In this document: positions 26,174 to 34,662 of the stretch, piece by piece
Layout of the letters: each line of letters begins with the position of its first letter
How positions within the stretch are numbered: position 1 is the stretch's first letter
Origin: Paraburkholderia agricolaris
GTDB taxonomy: Bacteria; Pseudomonadota; Gammaproteobacteria; Burkholderiales; Burkholderiaceae
Direction of reading: 5' to 3'
Length of the DNA: 64,000 nt
Assembly (NCBI RefSeq): GCF_009455635.1
Contig: NZ_QPER01000002.1
Location: 620,001 to 684,000 of the forward strand
The notes under the pieces: generated by a model
Told to the model about the DNA's origin: nothing
Seen by the model: the letters and a program-made list of their open reading frames with translations, nothing else
Database searches by the model: none
Program-made: the position numbers and the translations under genes

Positions 26174-26944
26174 TCAGCTTGCCGCTGCCCGCATCGCGCG
26201 ATATTCGCGCCGCACGATATCCATCAACTCCTCAACCGACGTACTCGCGGCTTCCCGCTGGTACGTGACACGCCCGCGCTGCATCAGCATCACCCGGTCC
26301 GCGATATCGAGCGTCTGCGCGTAGTTGTGCATGATCATGATGATCGACAAGCCGCCTTTGTTCTTCAGCCGCAGGATCAGGTCGATGATCAGGCCAGCCT
26401 CGCGGGCACCCATGGCGGCGAGCGGTTCGTCGAGCAGCAGAATCTTCGCATTCGAATTGACCGCGCGGGCCACCGCGATAGCCTGTCGCTGTCCGCCGGA
26501 CAACTGCTCGACCGGCAGATCGACCGACGGCACATGCACGCCGATTTCTTCAAGGCACTCAGCGGCGCGTTCACGCATGGCGCGATTGTTCAACAACCGA
26601 AACGGCCCGCGCCGGATGATCTCGCGATTGAGAAACATGTTGTGATAGATGCTTAGCGAATTGGCCAGCGCCAGATCCTGGTAGACGCATTCAATGCCGA
26701 GCGAACGGGCATGGTCGACAGAGCGAAGCAAGGTTTCCTCGCCGCCGACAAAGAGCTTGCCGCCGGTCTGCTGATGAAAGCCCGTCAGGATCTTGATCAA
26801 GGTCGATTTGCCGGCGCCGTTGTCGCCCAGCACGCCAAGGATCTCGCCCTGTCGGAGTGTTAGCGACACCCCATCGAGCGCGGTGACCGCACCGAAACGC
26901 TTGACGATATCTTCGCCGCGCAGCGCCTCCAGCACCTCGGACAT
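26174..26944 (-). CDS. Sugar-type ABC transporter ATP-binding protein
   Basis: 256-residue single-domain ATPase of the CUT2 (ribose/xylose) style. Walker A GDNGAGKST, signature LSGGQRQAIAVARA, Walker B ILLLDEPLAAMG, switch His in IMIMHNYAQ. Most CUT2 ATPases are tandem-domain proteins of about 500 residues; this one is a half-size form, as in FrcA-type systems. The ATG at 26944 overlaps the permease stop by one base (TGATG); a GTG codon just before is also possible. Last gene of a binding protein-permease-ATPase operon. Confidence 0.92.
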   Translation of the reverse strand: MSEVLEALRGEDIVKRFGAVTALDGVSLTLRQGEILGVLGDNGAGKSTLIKILTGFHQQTGGKLFVGGEETLLRSVDHARSLGIECVYQDLALANSLSIYHNMFLNREIIRRGPFRLLNNRAMRERAAECLEEIGVHVPSVDLPVEQLSGGQRQAIAVARAVNSNAKILLLDEPLAAMGAREAGLIIDLILRLKNKGGLSIIMIMHNYAQTLDIADRVMLMQRGRVTYQREAASTSVEELMDIVRREYRAMRAAAS

Positions 26945-27945
26945 CACAGCTCTCCCTTGCGCGCGAGACGAACCACGTGGATGTTGAAGATCATGGCCCC
27001 GAGGATCGCCGCGCCGAGAATCATGTTGAAGGTAAAGGCGTTGATGCCGATCAGCGTGAAGCCGTCGTTGAGAATGCCGAGCACCGCCGCACCGATCAAC
27101 CCACCGATGATCGTGCCTGAGCCACCGGCGAGCGGCGTGCCGCCAATCACGGCCGCGGCAACCGCAAGAAACATGATCTGATTACCGCCCGCTTGCGGAT
27201 CGATCGAGGTGATACGAAAACCTTCGAGTATCCCGGTCAAACCGGCGAGCACCGCGGCAAGAATGAAGTTGCCGAGTTTCAGGCGTCTGACCTGGATCCC
27301 CGCTTCGCTCGCGCCCAACTGATTCGCTCCCGACGCGATCGTATGCAAACCCCAGCGTGTATGGCGCAGCAACACGTGCATGAAGGCAGCAATGGCAAGC
27401 GTCCAGATGATTTCGCTGTAACCCCATCCCCCCATGAACGCGGCCAACGCGGAATCCTCCGGCGGCGAAACCGGCGTACCTCGCGAGATCGTCAGCGTGA
27501 GGCCGTTCACGAAGAACAACGTACCCAGCGTGGTCACGAAAGAGGGAATGCGCAGGTACACCGTCACCGCGCCATTAATCAGACCGACAAGGCCCGCTGC
27601 GATCACGCCGATAATGATCGCGAGCCATGCGGGCACACCGGCCTCGATGGCGAAATACATGATGAAAGGCGCGAACGCAAAGACCATCCCGGCGGAAAGA
27701 TCGATTTCTCCGCCGATCATCAGCATGATTTCGCCGAAGGCGATGATCGCCACCGGGGCGATGAACTGCGAGAGATTCTGAAGACTCGCGCTGGTCAGCA
27801 GGAAGTCATGGTTGACGCTCTCGAAGTAGATGCTGAGGATCAGCGCGACCGCAAAGATGCGAATTTCGCTGGAACGTCCGAGCGCGCCTGACCAGCGCCT
27901 CGGACGTATCGCGGATTTTTGAACGTCCGTCACGGGAGAGTTCAC
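26944..27945 (-). CDS. Sugar-type ABC transporter permease (RbsC family)
   Basis: 333-residue polytopic protein with about nine or ten membrane segments. Family marks are IMLMIGGEIDLSAGMVFAFA, GAVTVYLRIPSFVTTLGTLF and FLAVAAAVIGGTPLAGGSGT. It starts with GTG at 27945, overlapping the stop of the binding-protein gene by four bases (GTGA), and ends overlapping the ATPase start. Coupled translation of the three subunits is therefore likely. The substrate, presumably a sugar or polyol, is not evident. Confidence 0.92.
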   Translation of the reverse strand: MNSPVTDVQKSAIRPRRWSGALGRSSEIRIFAVALILSIYFESVNHDFLLTSASLQNLSQFIAPVAIIAFGEIMLMIGGEIDLSAGMVFAFAPFIMYFAIEAGVPAWLAIIIGVIAAGLVGLINGAVTVYLRIPSFVTTLGTLFFVNGLTLTISRGTPVSPPEDSALAAFMGGWGYSEIIWTLAIAAFMHVLLRHTRWGLHTIASGANQLGASEAGIQVRRLKLGNFILAAVLAGLTGILEGFRITSIDPQAGGNQIMFLAVAAAVIGGTPLAGGSGTIIGGLIGAAVLGILNDGFTLIGINAFTFNMILGAAILGAMIFNIHVVRLARKGEL

Positions 27946-29039
27946 CCTTTGATCGCACCCGTGCGTGGCACGATCTGGGCTTTCGTGCTCTTGCCTTCAT
28001 AGCGCGTCGATGTGTTCAGGTACGGATCGACCGTGCCCTTGGTGACGAACTTCAGGCCCGTGTTGACATTGGCGGGCCCAACCAGCCCACCGGAGGCGAG
28101 AAAGATGAACGCCTCCACGACCGTATAGAAACCCTGCACGTAGGGCTGCTGATCGATCGTGAAATCGAGGAAGCCATCGTGAATCAGATCGACCGTGCGC
28201 GGCAACAGATCGAAGCCGCCGCCGTGGACACCTTTGGACGGCAGGTTGGATTCTTTCATCACCTCGGCCACGCCCTGGGTGCTGCCCGCATCCACGGCGA
28301 ACATGCCCTTGAGATCCTGGTGGCCGAGATAGAAGGACTTGATCTTCGATAGCTCTTCGTTGACGGTCGCGCCGGTTGCGATGGTCTGGACGTCGATCTT
28401 CTTGCCCGATTTCTTGATTGCGGCGGCGGCACCGTCAAGCCGTGGCTGAATGTTGAGCTGCCCTGGCGTGGCGATAAAGAGTGCGACGAGGCCGCTGTCG
28501 ATCAGGTTCGAGATTCGCTCGCCCATCTGGTAGCCAGAAAGATAGAGATCCTGACCGATATACGCAAGACGCGGATTCGTCGAACCCGACGGTGCATCGG
28601 CGTTATAGGCGAACACGGGAATGCCCGCGTCGAGCGCGGCCTGGATGGGTTTGTCGAATGCTTTCGGGTCGACGATCGGTACCGCAATCGCGTCGGCTTT
28701 CGCGGCGATCGCCGCATTCACTGCGTTGACCATTTCGCCGATGTCGGCATTGGCCGAGCCGGTCCACTGGTAGTCCATCCCCAGCATGGCCGTCGCATCC
28801 TGAATGCCGTATTGCGTGGGAACGAAGAACGGATTCGTTGTGACGTGATTGACGAAGACGATTTTCCAGCGCTTGTGGCCGGGGAACGAACCGCCTTCCG
28901 CCGCCTGGGCCTGCGTGATCATGCCACCCATGCCGCCCATCCCACCCATTAACGCTAGTGCAGCGGAGAGGCCCGCGCCTTGCAACAATCCCCGACGCGT
29001 GCCTTGCACTTCGTCTTTGTCTTCCTTCGCTTGCGCCAT
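27942..29039 (-). CDS. Sugar-type ABC transporter substrate-binding protein (Tat-exported)
   Basis: 365-residue periplasmic binding protein of the Peripla_BP_4 (ribose-binding-like) family. The N terminus has a twin-arginine motif (TRRGLLQ) before a hydrophobic stretch that contains a GGMGGMGGM run, with cleavage probably after AQA. Core motifs: IVFVNHVTTNPFFVPTQYG, DAIAVPIVDPKAFDKPIQAA, GIPVFAYNADAPSGS, IGQDLYLSGYQMGERI. GGGAGA precedes the ATG at 29039. First gene of the operon, downstream of two FadR-type operators. Confidence 0.9.
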   Translation of the reverse strand: MAQAKEDKDEVQGTRRGLLQGAGLSAALALMGGMGGMGGMITQAQAAEGGSFPGHKRWKIVFVNHVTTNPFFVPTQYGIQDATAMLGMDYQWTGSANADIGEMVNAVNAAIAAKADAIAVPIVDPKAFDKPIQAALDAGIPVFAYNADAPSGSTNPRLAYIGQDLYLSGYQMGERISNLIDSGLVALFIATPGQLNIQPRLDGAAAAIKKSGKKIDVQTIATGATVNEELSKIKSFYLGHQDLKGMFAVDAGSTQGVAEVMKESNLPSKGVHGGGFDLLPRTVDLIHDGFLDFTIDQQPYVQGFYTVVEAFIFLASGGLVGPANVNTGLKFVTKGTVDPYLNTSTRYEGKSTKAQIVPRTGAIKG

Positions 29040-29235
29040 TTCAATCTCCCGTCTCTCAATTATTGAACACTTCACTGTCCATGACGGCGCAAGCAGGAAA
29101 AGCTCCGGCAAGAGAAACACCGGAGCCGGGCATCATTCCTTTCATGAAACCCACGTGCACGCGCGTACGCATGACTACCCACCAGAAAATGCTATATCAC
29201 GCTCTTTTGCCTACTAATCGATGTATACCCTTAAC

Positions 29236-29246
29236 TAGTCGGACTA
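29236..29246. promoter_or_regulatory. FadR/GntR-type operator, proximal copy
   Basis: TAGTCGGACTA is a perfect palindrome fitting the TNGTNNNACNA pattern typical of FadR-subfamily GntR regulators. It is about 200 bp upstream of the binding-protein gene. On the minus strand TATACA (29227-29222) lies just downstream, so the operator would sit within the promoter spacer. The whole gap 29040-29454 (415 bp) contains no gene, only this promoter/operator region. Confidence 0.6.
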
Positions 29247-29382
29247 ATTAAATTTTTGCGGTGCAGCGCGGCTTTCCGTATTGGCTTCAGGCGGTGTGGC
29301 GCAACACGATGATGGAGCAGACGGGCATCGTTCAGCGTGGATCGTGAAGAGTCGAATCGCTCTGCACGATATGGCGCTTTAA

Positions 29383-29393
29383 TAGTATGACTA
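29383..29393. promoter_or_regulatory. FadR/GntR-type operator, distal copy
   Basis: TAGTATGACTA matches the same TNGTNNNACNA pattern, with arms TAGT and ACTA identical to the proximal copy, 147 bp (about 14 helical turns) away. It lies 62 bp downstream of the GntR gene's stop and upstream of the ABC operon. Paired sites suggest looping or cooperative repression by the adjacent regulator. Confidence 0.55.
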
Positions 29394-29454
29394 TCGGGTT
29401 GCTGAATGAAAGAAGCGGAGCGCGGGGGGACGTCAGGCGTTCGCTGCGTGCGGG

Positions 29455-30189
29455 TCAGGGTTGCGTCTGAAACTGGCCGCCGGTTTCCAGCACGCTTGCG
29501 GCGTCCGCGCGTGCATTGTCGAGCTGAACCAGACTTGCCTGCCGGGCACCCAGCGGATCGCGGCTCTGGATCGCGGTGAGAATCGCCTTGTGACGAGGCA
29601 GCGACAACGCATGCGTGTCCGGATGGCGACTCGTCAGCTTGATCGATTCGGACAAGGCAAGCGACAGCATGTTGCCGATATAGGCCAGCAGGTCGTTGTG
29701 AGTGGCTGCCATGATGGCGCGGTGAAACTCGAGGTCCGGGTTCAGTAGCGCGCTTGCGGTTTCCGCACGTTCCATCTGATCGTAAGCCGATGCGATGCGC
29801 GCGAGATCCTCGCTGGTCGCCGCCGTGGCGGCGAGTGCCGCTGCCGCGGGTTCGATCACGCGGCGCACGGTCAGGAGCGAACCGAAGAACTCGCCCTCCG
29901 GCACACTGTTGATCGTCCAGAACAGGACGTCGGGGTCCAGCATGTGCCAATCCGCGCGAGGTTTCACCACACTGCCCACACGCGGTTTCGACACCACCAG
30001 ACCTTTTGCCACCAGCACGCGAGTCGCCTCACGCAGCACGGGGCGGCTCACGCCATAGCGCTCGCACAGGACAGTCTCGGCAGGCAGGCGCTGGCCTGGC
30101 TGTACTTTCCCGCCGACGATATCCATGCCGAGCTCCTGCACAATGCGGCCGTGCAAGCTCTTGCGCTGTTGCAGATGACGGTAGTCCAT
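29455..30189 (-). CDS. FadR-subfamily GntR transcriptional regulator
   Basis: 244 residues. N-terminal winged helix: LQPGQ-type loop in VQPGQRLPAETVLCERYGVSR followed by VLREATRVLVAKGLVVSKPRVGS. C-terminal FCD ligand-binding domain with the expected metal/ligand residues in LNPDLEFHRAIMAATHN and LPRHKAIL. It stands immediately upstream of, and in the same direction as, the ABC transporter operon, whose promoter region carries two matching operators. Probable repressor relieved by the transported sugar acid or a metabolite; the ligand is unknown. Confidence 0.9.
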   Translation of the reverse strand: MDYRHLQQRKSLHGRIVQELGMDIVGGKVQPGQRLPAETVLCERYGVSRPVLREATRVLVAKGLVVSKPRVGSVVKPRADWHMLDPDVLFWTINSVPEGEFFGSLLTVRRVIEPAAAALAATAATSEDLARIASAYDQMERAETASALLNPDLEFHRAIMAATHNDLLAYIGNMLSLALSESIKLTSRHPDTHALSLPRHKAILTAIQSRDPLGARQASLVQLDNARADAASVLETGGQFQTQP

Positions 30190-30431
30190 GGTCGGCGGTC
30201 GCGATCGTGTCCGGCTCAGTCTTGTGCCGACCCGTGCAGCGTTCTGGATGGCGCTTACCGTGTTGTCGACACAGATACGGGTTGGTTTCTTGCAAAAAGG
30301 TTACCGATTCAAGCATAGCACGCAGGATTTGGCGTGCCCCCTGGTGCCGATGCCGATGCCGGTCCCGCACACGACCGGCGCTGCAGCGGCGTCGCCTGGT
30401 TGCGGCGTGTGGGTGAGCGTTCGCTCACGAC

Positions 30432-32360
30432 CTAACGAAGCAGGGGCTCAGTTTCGGCTCGCGCCACCTGCATATCCAGTGCGGTGAGGCCGGCAGCGGA
30501 TCGAATCCGCAGCGTTCCGCCCAGCCGCTGCGCACGCGCCTGCATACTGCGCATGCCGGTTCCCGCATGCTGCTGGAGCGCGGCGGGATCGAAGCCGATT
30601 CCGTTGTCGCGAACAGCGAGTGCGAGTTCCCGCTCGTCGCTGTGCAGGTCGATCTCCACCTGACTGGCGCGGCTGTGTTTGAAGACGTTGGTCAGGGCTT
30701 CCTGAAGAATCCGCATGACGTCGATGCTTTTCGAGGGCGGCAGGTAGCACCGGTCAAGACCGGCGATCGACCAGCGGCATTCGATGCCGTGGCTTTCCAG
30801 CAGGCTCGTGAGCCGGTGCCGCAGCGGACCGATCTGATCGGCCAGCGGAGATTCGCCGGGCTGCTGGTTCGAGGCGGTATCGATGATGATGCGCAGGTCG
30901 TCGCGCAGCTCTTTCAGAATCGACAGGAAGCGTCCGGACGGGATACCGTGCGGCGCGTGCTCGAGCGTGGCAATGCTGCTGACAAGCGTGCCGCCCAGCC
31001 CGTCATGAAGGTCGTGGGCGAGATTGAGCCGTTCGTTGAGCCTGACGTTGGCGACTTCGAGTTCGTGCTCGCGGTGCAGCGTGTTCGCCAGTTCGGCCCT
31101 GGCTGCGTCGACGGTGATGTTCAACTCCTCGTTGAAGCGCTCGATATGGCGCAGATTGGCGACGAAATTCCAGGCGAGCACCAGCGCCATACCGATCATC
31201 TGCAATTGCGACGTGAGTGCGGAGTAGTAGCGATTGTCGTTGAGGATGCCGAGAAACGTCAGCAGGTCATGCACTCCGGCGATCAGGAAAATGGCAATGC
31301 AGATCGACAGAATGCGATGATCGGTGCGACCGTGACGCCACGCGACGTAGAGAAAGGCAAAGCAGGTCGCGAAGAAATTGCAGGCCTGCGCCACGGCCAG
31401 AGCGGCGCGCGTCATGCCCATATGGCTGTGCGGCGTCGCGAGCATGACGATCGTGCCGACGGCCACGAGTAGCCAGAGTACGGTCTCGATACGTGGCAAA
31501 CGCCGTTCGCAAAAGCGTATGGAGAACATCGTGAATGCCGCGCTGTAGATAATCAGCGCGATCGAGTTGGCGCTTTCCCACCCGTCGGTACTGGCAAACG
31601 GCCATGGGCTTGTCGCCACCTGGTTGAGCGCCACCCACCACCAGGCGAGCGACATCAAACTGAACCAGCCATAGACGGCTTCCTGCCGACGCATTAGCCA
31701 TAACGCGAAAAAGAAGCACCCGAGCGTGGCCGTCACGGCAAGGCTGGACAGTTGCAGATCGTGGCGCAGCCAGTATTCGGTTTCGTAGCTGCGCTGGAGC
31801 GTGTCGGGATCGCCGATCGACACGTTGCCAAGTCCGGGCTGATACTGCGACAGCCCCGACACGCGTATCAGCAGCGTATTGGTGCCTTCGCGCAGCAAGG
31901 GCGGACTCAGGACCTGATAGTGTGGCGCGTTCCAGGCGCGCGTCAACGGTTCAAGCAGATGCCGGTCGCGCATCAGCAAACTGCCGTTGAGATAAATCGC
32001 ACCGGCCATGTTCAGATAGTCGAGCATCAGCGCGGCAGGATGCGCTACGTCTGCCTGTTGCCATGAGAGCCGATACCAGACGACACCATCGAATTCCGGC
32101 CAGCGTGAAGACCAGTCGTCGGGCAGCGATACTGTAACCCAGCCTGCCGATGGCGGGCTATCAGACTGCCAGTCCGAGCGGGCCGCTTCGATGCGGGGAT
32201 GCGTAAGGGTGTCGGCGTGCGCCGGCACGGCGGCCGCGGTACTGGCGTGCAGCGTGGCGAGGGCACAGATCAGGGCAACAAGCCATGCGTGCGCGCTTCG
32301 AACACGGCCTGAGTGCGAGAGTTGACCGCCAGTTTCTTGTAGATGTTCTTGACGTGACAT
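30432..32360 (-). CDS. 7TM-type sensor histidine kinase (NarX/HisKA_3 class)
   Basis: 642 residues. After an N-terminal signal-like segment (ALICALATLHASTAAA) there is a periplasmic jelly-roll domain resembling 7TMR-DISM extracellular domains (VVWYRLSWQQADVAH, INLNGS-like IYLNGSLLM, TNTLLIRVSG). About seven membrane helices (210-400) follow, then a coiled coil and the HisKA_3 phospho-acceptor LNLAHDLHDGLGGTL. The ATPase domain shows the N box ILQEALTNVFKHS and the G box VRDNGIGFDP. The ATG at 32360 lies inside the upstream response-regulator gene, overlapping it by 91 bp in another frame. Forms a two-component pair with that regulator. Confidence 0.9.
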   Translation of the reverse strand: MSRQEHLQETGGQLSHSGRVRSAHAWLVALICALATLHASTAAAVPAHADTLTHPRIEAARSDWQSDSPPSAGWVTVSLPDDWSSRWPEFDGVVWYRLSWQQADVAHPAALMLDYLNMAGAIYLNGSLLMRDRHLLEPLTRAWNAPHYQVLSPPLLREGTNTLLIRVSGLSQYQPGLGNVSIGDPDTLQRSYETEYWLRHDLQLSSLAVTATLGCFFFALWLMRRQEAVYGWFSLMSLAWWWVALNQVATSPWPFASTDGWESANSIALIIYSAAFTMFSIRFCERRLPRIETVLWLLVAVGTIVMLATPHSHMGMTRAALAVAQACNFFATCFAFLYVAWRHGRTDHRILSICIAIFLIAGVHDLLTFLGILNDNRYYSALTSQLQMIGMALVLAWNFVANLRHIERFNEELNITVDAARAELANTLHREHELEVANVRLNERLNLAHDLHDGLGGTLVSSIATLEHAPHGIPSGRFLSILKELRDDLRIIIDTASNQQPGESPLADQIGPLRHRLTSLLESHGIECRWSIAGLDRCYLPPSKSIDVMRILQEALTNVFKHSRASQVEIDLHSDERELALAVRDNGIGFDPAALQQHAGTGMRSMQARAQRLGGTLRIRSAAGLTALDMQVARAETEPLLR

Positions 32361-32965
32361 TCGACCGTTAGCCTGGACAGGGATAGCACATCGGAAATCT
32401 CGCGATTGGTGAGCCCTTTGTTGACCAGCACCAGGATTTCGATTTCCCTCGGACTGAGCGGCGAGCGCGTCGGCGGCTTCGCGCTGGTTGTGCTGGCGCG
32501 CCTGGCGAGACCGGTCAGATCGAGAATGCGTCTGGCAACGAATGGGTCGATGGGCGCGCCGCCGCGCAGTGCGCTGCGGATCGACATCGCGATTTCAACG
32601 TCGTCTCGCTCCTTGAGCAGGTAGCCGGTTGCGCCCGCCTGGAGCGCGGTCACGATCACCTGCTCGGTGCTCCAGGCGGAGATTACCAGAAGCGGCAACG
32701 CCTCATCCTGTCCATGCAACGCACGTATAAGATCGATGCCGTTGCCGTCCGGCAGGCCGACGTCGATCAGCACGAGCGCGAACGGCTGGTTGGCCAGTAG
32801 CGCGTTGGCTTCGGCAATGCTGCCCGCGAATGACAGGATGTCGTCCGTGTAACCGAGGGTGGCGAGAATCGCGCGCAGCCGGGCCTGCATCGGTGGCTCG
32901 TCCTCGACGATCAGGAGCGGGCCGGGCAGCACGGATTCGAAAGTATCGGACGATGGTTGCGCCAT
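32270..32965 (-). CDS. NarL/LuxR-type response regulator
   Basis: 231 residues. Receiver with intact key residues: LLIVEDEPP, phospho-acceptor Asp in LVLIDVGLPDGNG, Ser in LLVISAWS, Lys in GYLLKERDD. C-terminal GerE helix-turn-helix: LSPREIEILVLVNKGLTNREI then LSLSRLTVECHVKNIYKKL. The ATG at 32965 is preferred; a TTG at 33019 would add 18 residues. First gene of a two-gene operon with the 7TM histidine kinase. Confidence 0.92.
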   Translation of the reverse strand: MAQPSSDTFESVLPGPLLIVEDEPPMQARLRAILATLGYTDDILSFAGSIAEANALLANQPFALVLIDVGLPDGNGIDLIRALHGQDEALPLLVISAWSTEQVIVTALQAGATGYLLKERDDVEIAMSIRSALRGGAPIDPFVARRILDLTGLARRASTTSAKPPTRSPLSPREIEILVLVNKGLTNREISDVLSLSRLTVECHVKNIYKKLAVNSRTQAVFEARTHGLLP

Positions 32966-33189
32966 GGGGCCGCGTAGAGGGGAGTGAACCGGTGGGGGGA
33001 TTGCCGGAACGGCCGGCAACGCTCAACCGACGACAGCGGCAATAGTGACATGGATTCACGACGGTATTCCAGTCGCCTGGTGCTGGCTATACCTGGAATC
33101 AAGTATCTTCAGCTTCGTGATGACGCGACGTTTTGGGTAGCCCACGTGACCAGCCTTTCTGTGAGCATTTTTTGAGCGGTGAATAGAAC

Positions 33190-33909
33190 ATGTTAGAGCA
33201 GACGGATCGTCCGGCTTTGTTGCGCGGACGTATCGAGAATCTCAAGCGCACGAAAGTAACGCGTGATTTCATGCGCACAGAAAACGAAAAAATCGCCACC
33301 GGTGCCGGTACGGTTGCGTTGGGCCTATCGGGCATGACCGGGCTCGCCGTTGCCATGTCCACCGTGGCGGGCAGCAGCCAGGAAGAGGTCGACAAGATCT
33401 CCTTCGAGATTGACGGCGTGCACGTCGAGGGGTGGCTATGGCGATTCCCTTTCCGTGAGAACGACGAAGTCGAAGTCGTGGCCGAGAAATCAGGTGTTGG
33501 TGTGACGTGCTTTGCGGTACGGCGAATAGAGGATGAGTTGGTGGCCGTGTACCCGCACTGTACGAGTGGCCGCCAGGCGTATCTGAAGACAGTGGTGAAG
33601 GTCTGCGCCACCTTGTCGATCGTCTGGGTGGCGGCGATGAGCTTCCTGTTCTTCGTAAAAGCGCCCGTCCTGACTGCGCCGCAGAAGTTCTATTTTCTGG
33701 GGGTGACATCACTTTTTCCTGCACTTTTTCTATTGTTTTTTGCAGTGTCGGCTTATCGGAAAGACAAGTCGTTTATTACGCTATCGGAACGGATCTTTGA
33801 GACGTTTGGGTGGGCCGACCCGACCGGCATCAATCTGAAAAAGACATCGAAAGGCAGGAAACGAAAGGGCGATGGTTCCGGCTATGGACTGTGGGTGTTC
33901 CGGTACTGA
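33190..33909 (+). CDS. Putative T6SS effector-like membrane protein
   Basis: 239 residues. An N-terminal region with LRGRIENLKRTKVTRDFMRT is followed by a Gly/Ala-rich hydrophobic segment, a small beta domain (VHVEGWLWRFPFRENDEVEVVAE) and a pair of membrane helices (about 135-195). The tail is basic. I recall a similar family annotated as putative type VI secretion system effector in Burkholderiales and Xanthomonadaceae, but cannot verify it and see no T6SS gene nearby. If real, the membrane hairpin would suit a pore-forming or membrane-resident role. Monocistronic. Confidence 0.55.
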   Translation: MLEQTDRPALLRGRIENLKRTKVTRDFMRTENEKIATGAGTVALGLSGMTGLAVAMSTVAGSSQEEVDKISFEIDGVHVEGWLWRFPFRENDEVEVVAEKSGVGVTCFAVRRIEDELVAVYPHCTSGRQAYLKTVVKVCATLSIVWVAAMSFLFFVKAPVLTAPQKFYFLGVTSLFPALFLLFFAVSAYRKDKSFITLSERIFETFGWADPTGINLKKTSKGRKRKGDGSGYGLWVFRY

Positions 33910-34077
33910 ACGCGGAGCAGTGCTGGCGGCAGCACTTGCCAATGGTCCCGAAAGCGCTTCACCAAAAGCCATCGGATCATTTTGTTACACCTCTTACCGG
34001 GACCCTAACCGCCAGGTTACAAAAACCTTTCGTGAGGCGGTTATACTCGGCGCCGTCCCAAAAACTAAAGACCTTTT

Positions 34078-34518
34078 ATGTCGAAGAAAATCCTCCAGAT
34101 TGTTGCCATTGCAGCGCTCACCGCTGCAGTGTCGTTACCGGCGGTGGCCGGCGATATGAACAATGCCCTTGGCGGCGCGCTCGGTGGCGTAGCCGGCGCT
34201 GCACTGGGTGGCGCAATAGGCGGCAGTACGGGTTCCGTCATTGGCGGTGCAGTTGGCGGCGGTGCCGGCGGCGCAGTCACGTCAAACCGCAGGGAACGCA
34301 CGGGCGCTATCATCGGCGGCGCGCTCGGGGGCGGTGCCGGCACAGCGGCAGGCAATGCGATGGGCGGCCGCACCGGTGGCCTCGTCGGCGCGGCCGTGGG
34401 TGGCGGCGCGGGTTCGGCGCTCGGCGGGAACATGTCGCGGTCCAATTCGTACGCGGACGACTACGGCCGTGGCTACCGCTCGGGCAAGCGCCATCACAAA
34501 CATCGCCGCTACGACTGA
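34078..34518 (+). CDS. Exported glycine-zipper protein
   Basis: 146 residues. Signal peptide (about 1-24, ending PAVAGD) followed by dense glycine-zipper repeats of the GGxxGxxxGxxxG type from residue 30 to 120, interrupted by a basic TSNRRERTG loop. The tail is hydrophilic and His/Arg/Tyr-rich. Such proteins are found as outer-membrane or envelope-stress components (SlyB/YMGG-like). TATACT at 34042-34047 is a plausible -10 element, 30 bp upstream of the ATG. The preceding gap 33910-34041 contains no gene. Confidence 0.8.
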   Translation: MSKKILQIVAIAALTAAVSLPAVAGDMNNALGGALGGVAGAALGGAIGGSTGSVIGGAVGGGAGGAVTSNRRERTGAIIGGALGGGAGTAAGNAMGGRTGGLVGAAVGGGAGSALGGNMSRSNSYADDYGRGYRSGKRHHKHRRYD

Positions 34519-34662
34519 ACGTTGAGCAAAGAACGGCGTGGTTCACTCAAAGGTTAGGCCCGAAACCCGAAACGCCGGCGACCTTTCGCCGCGCTGCTCG
34601 GGCGATTTCCATGCGAGCCAGAACCGGCGCGTGATCGACCACGTCGAGCGAGGTTATGCAGA

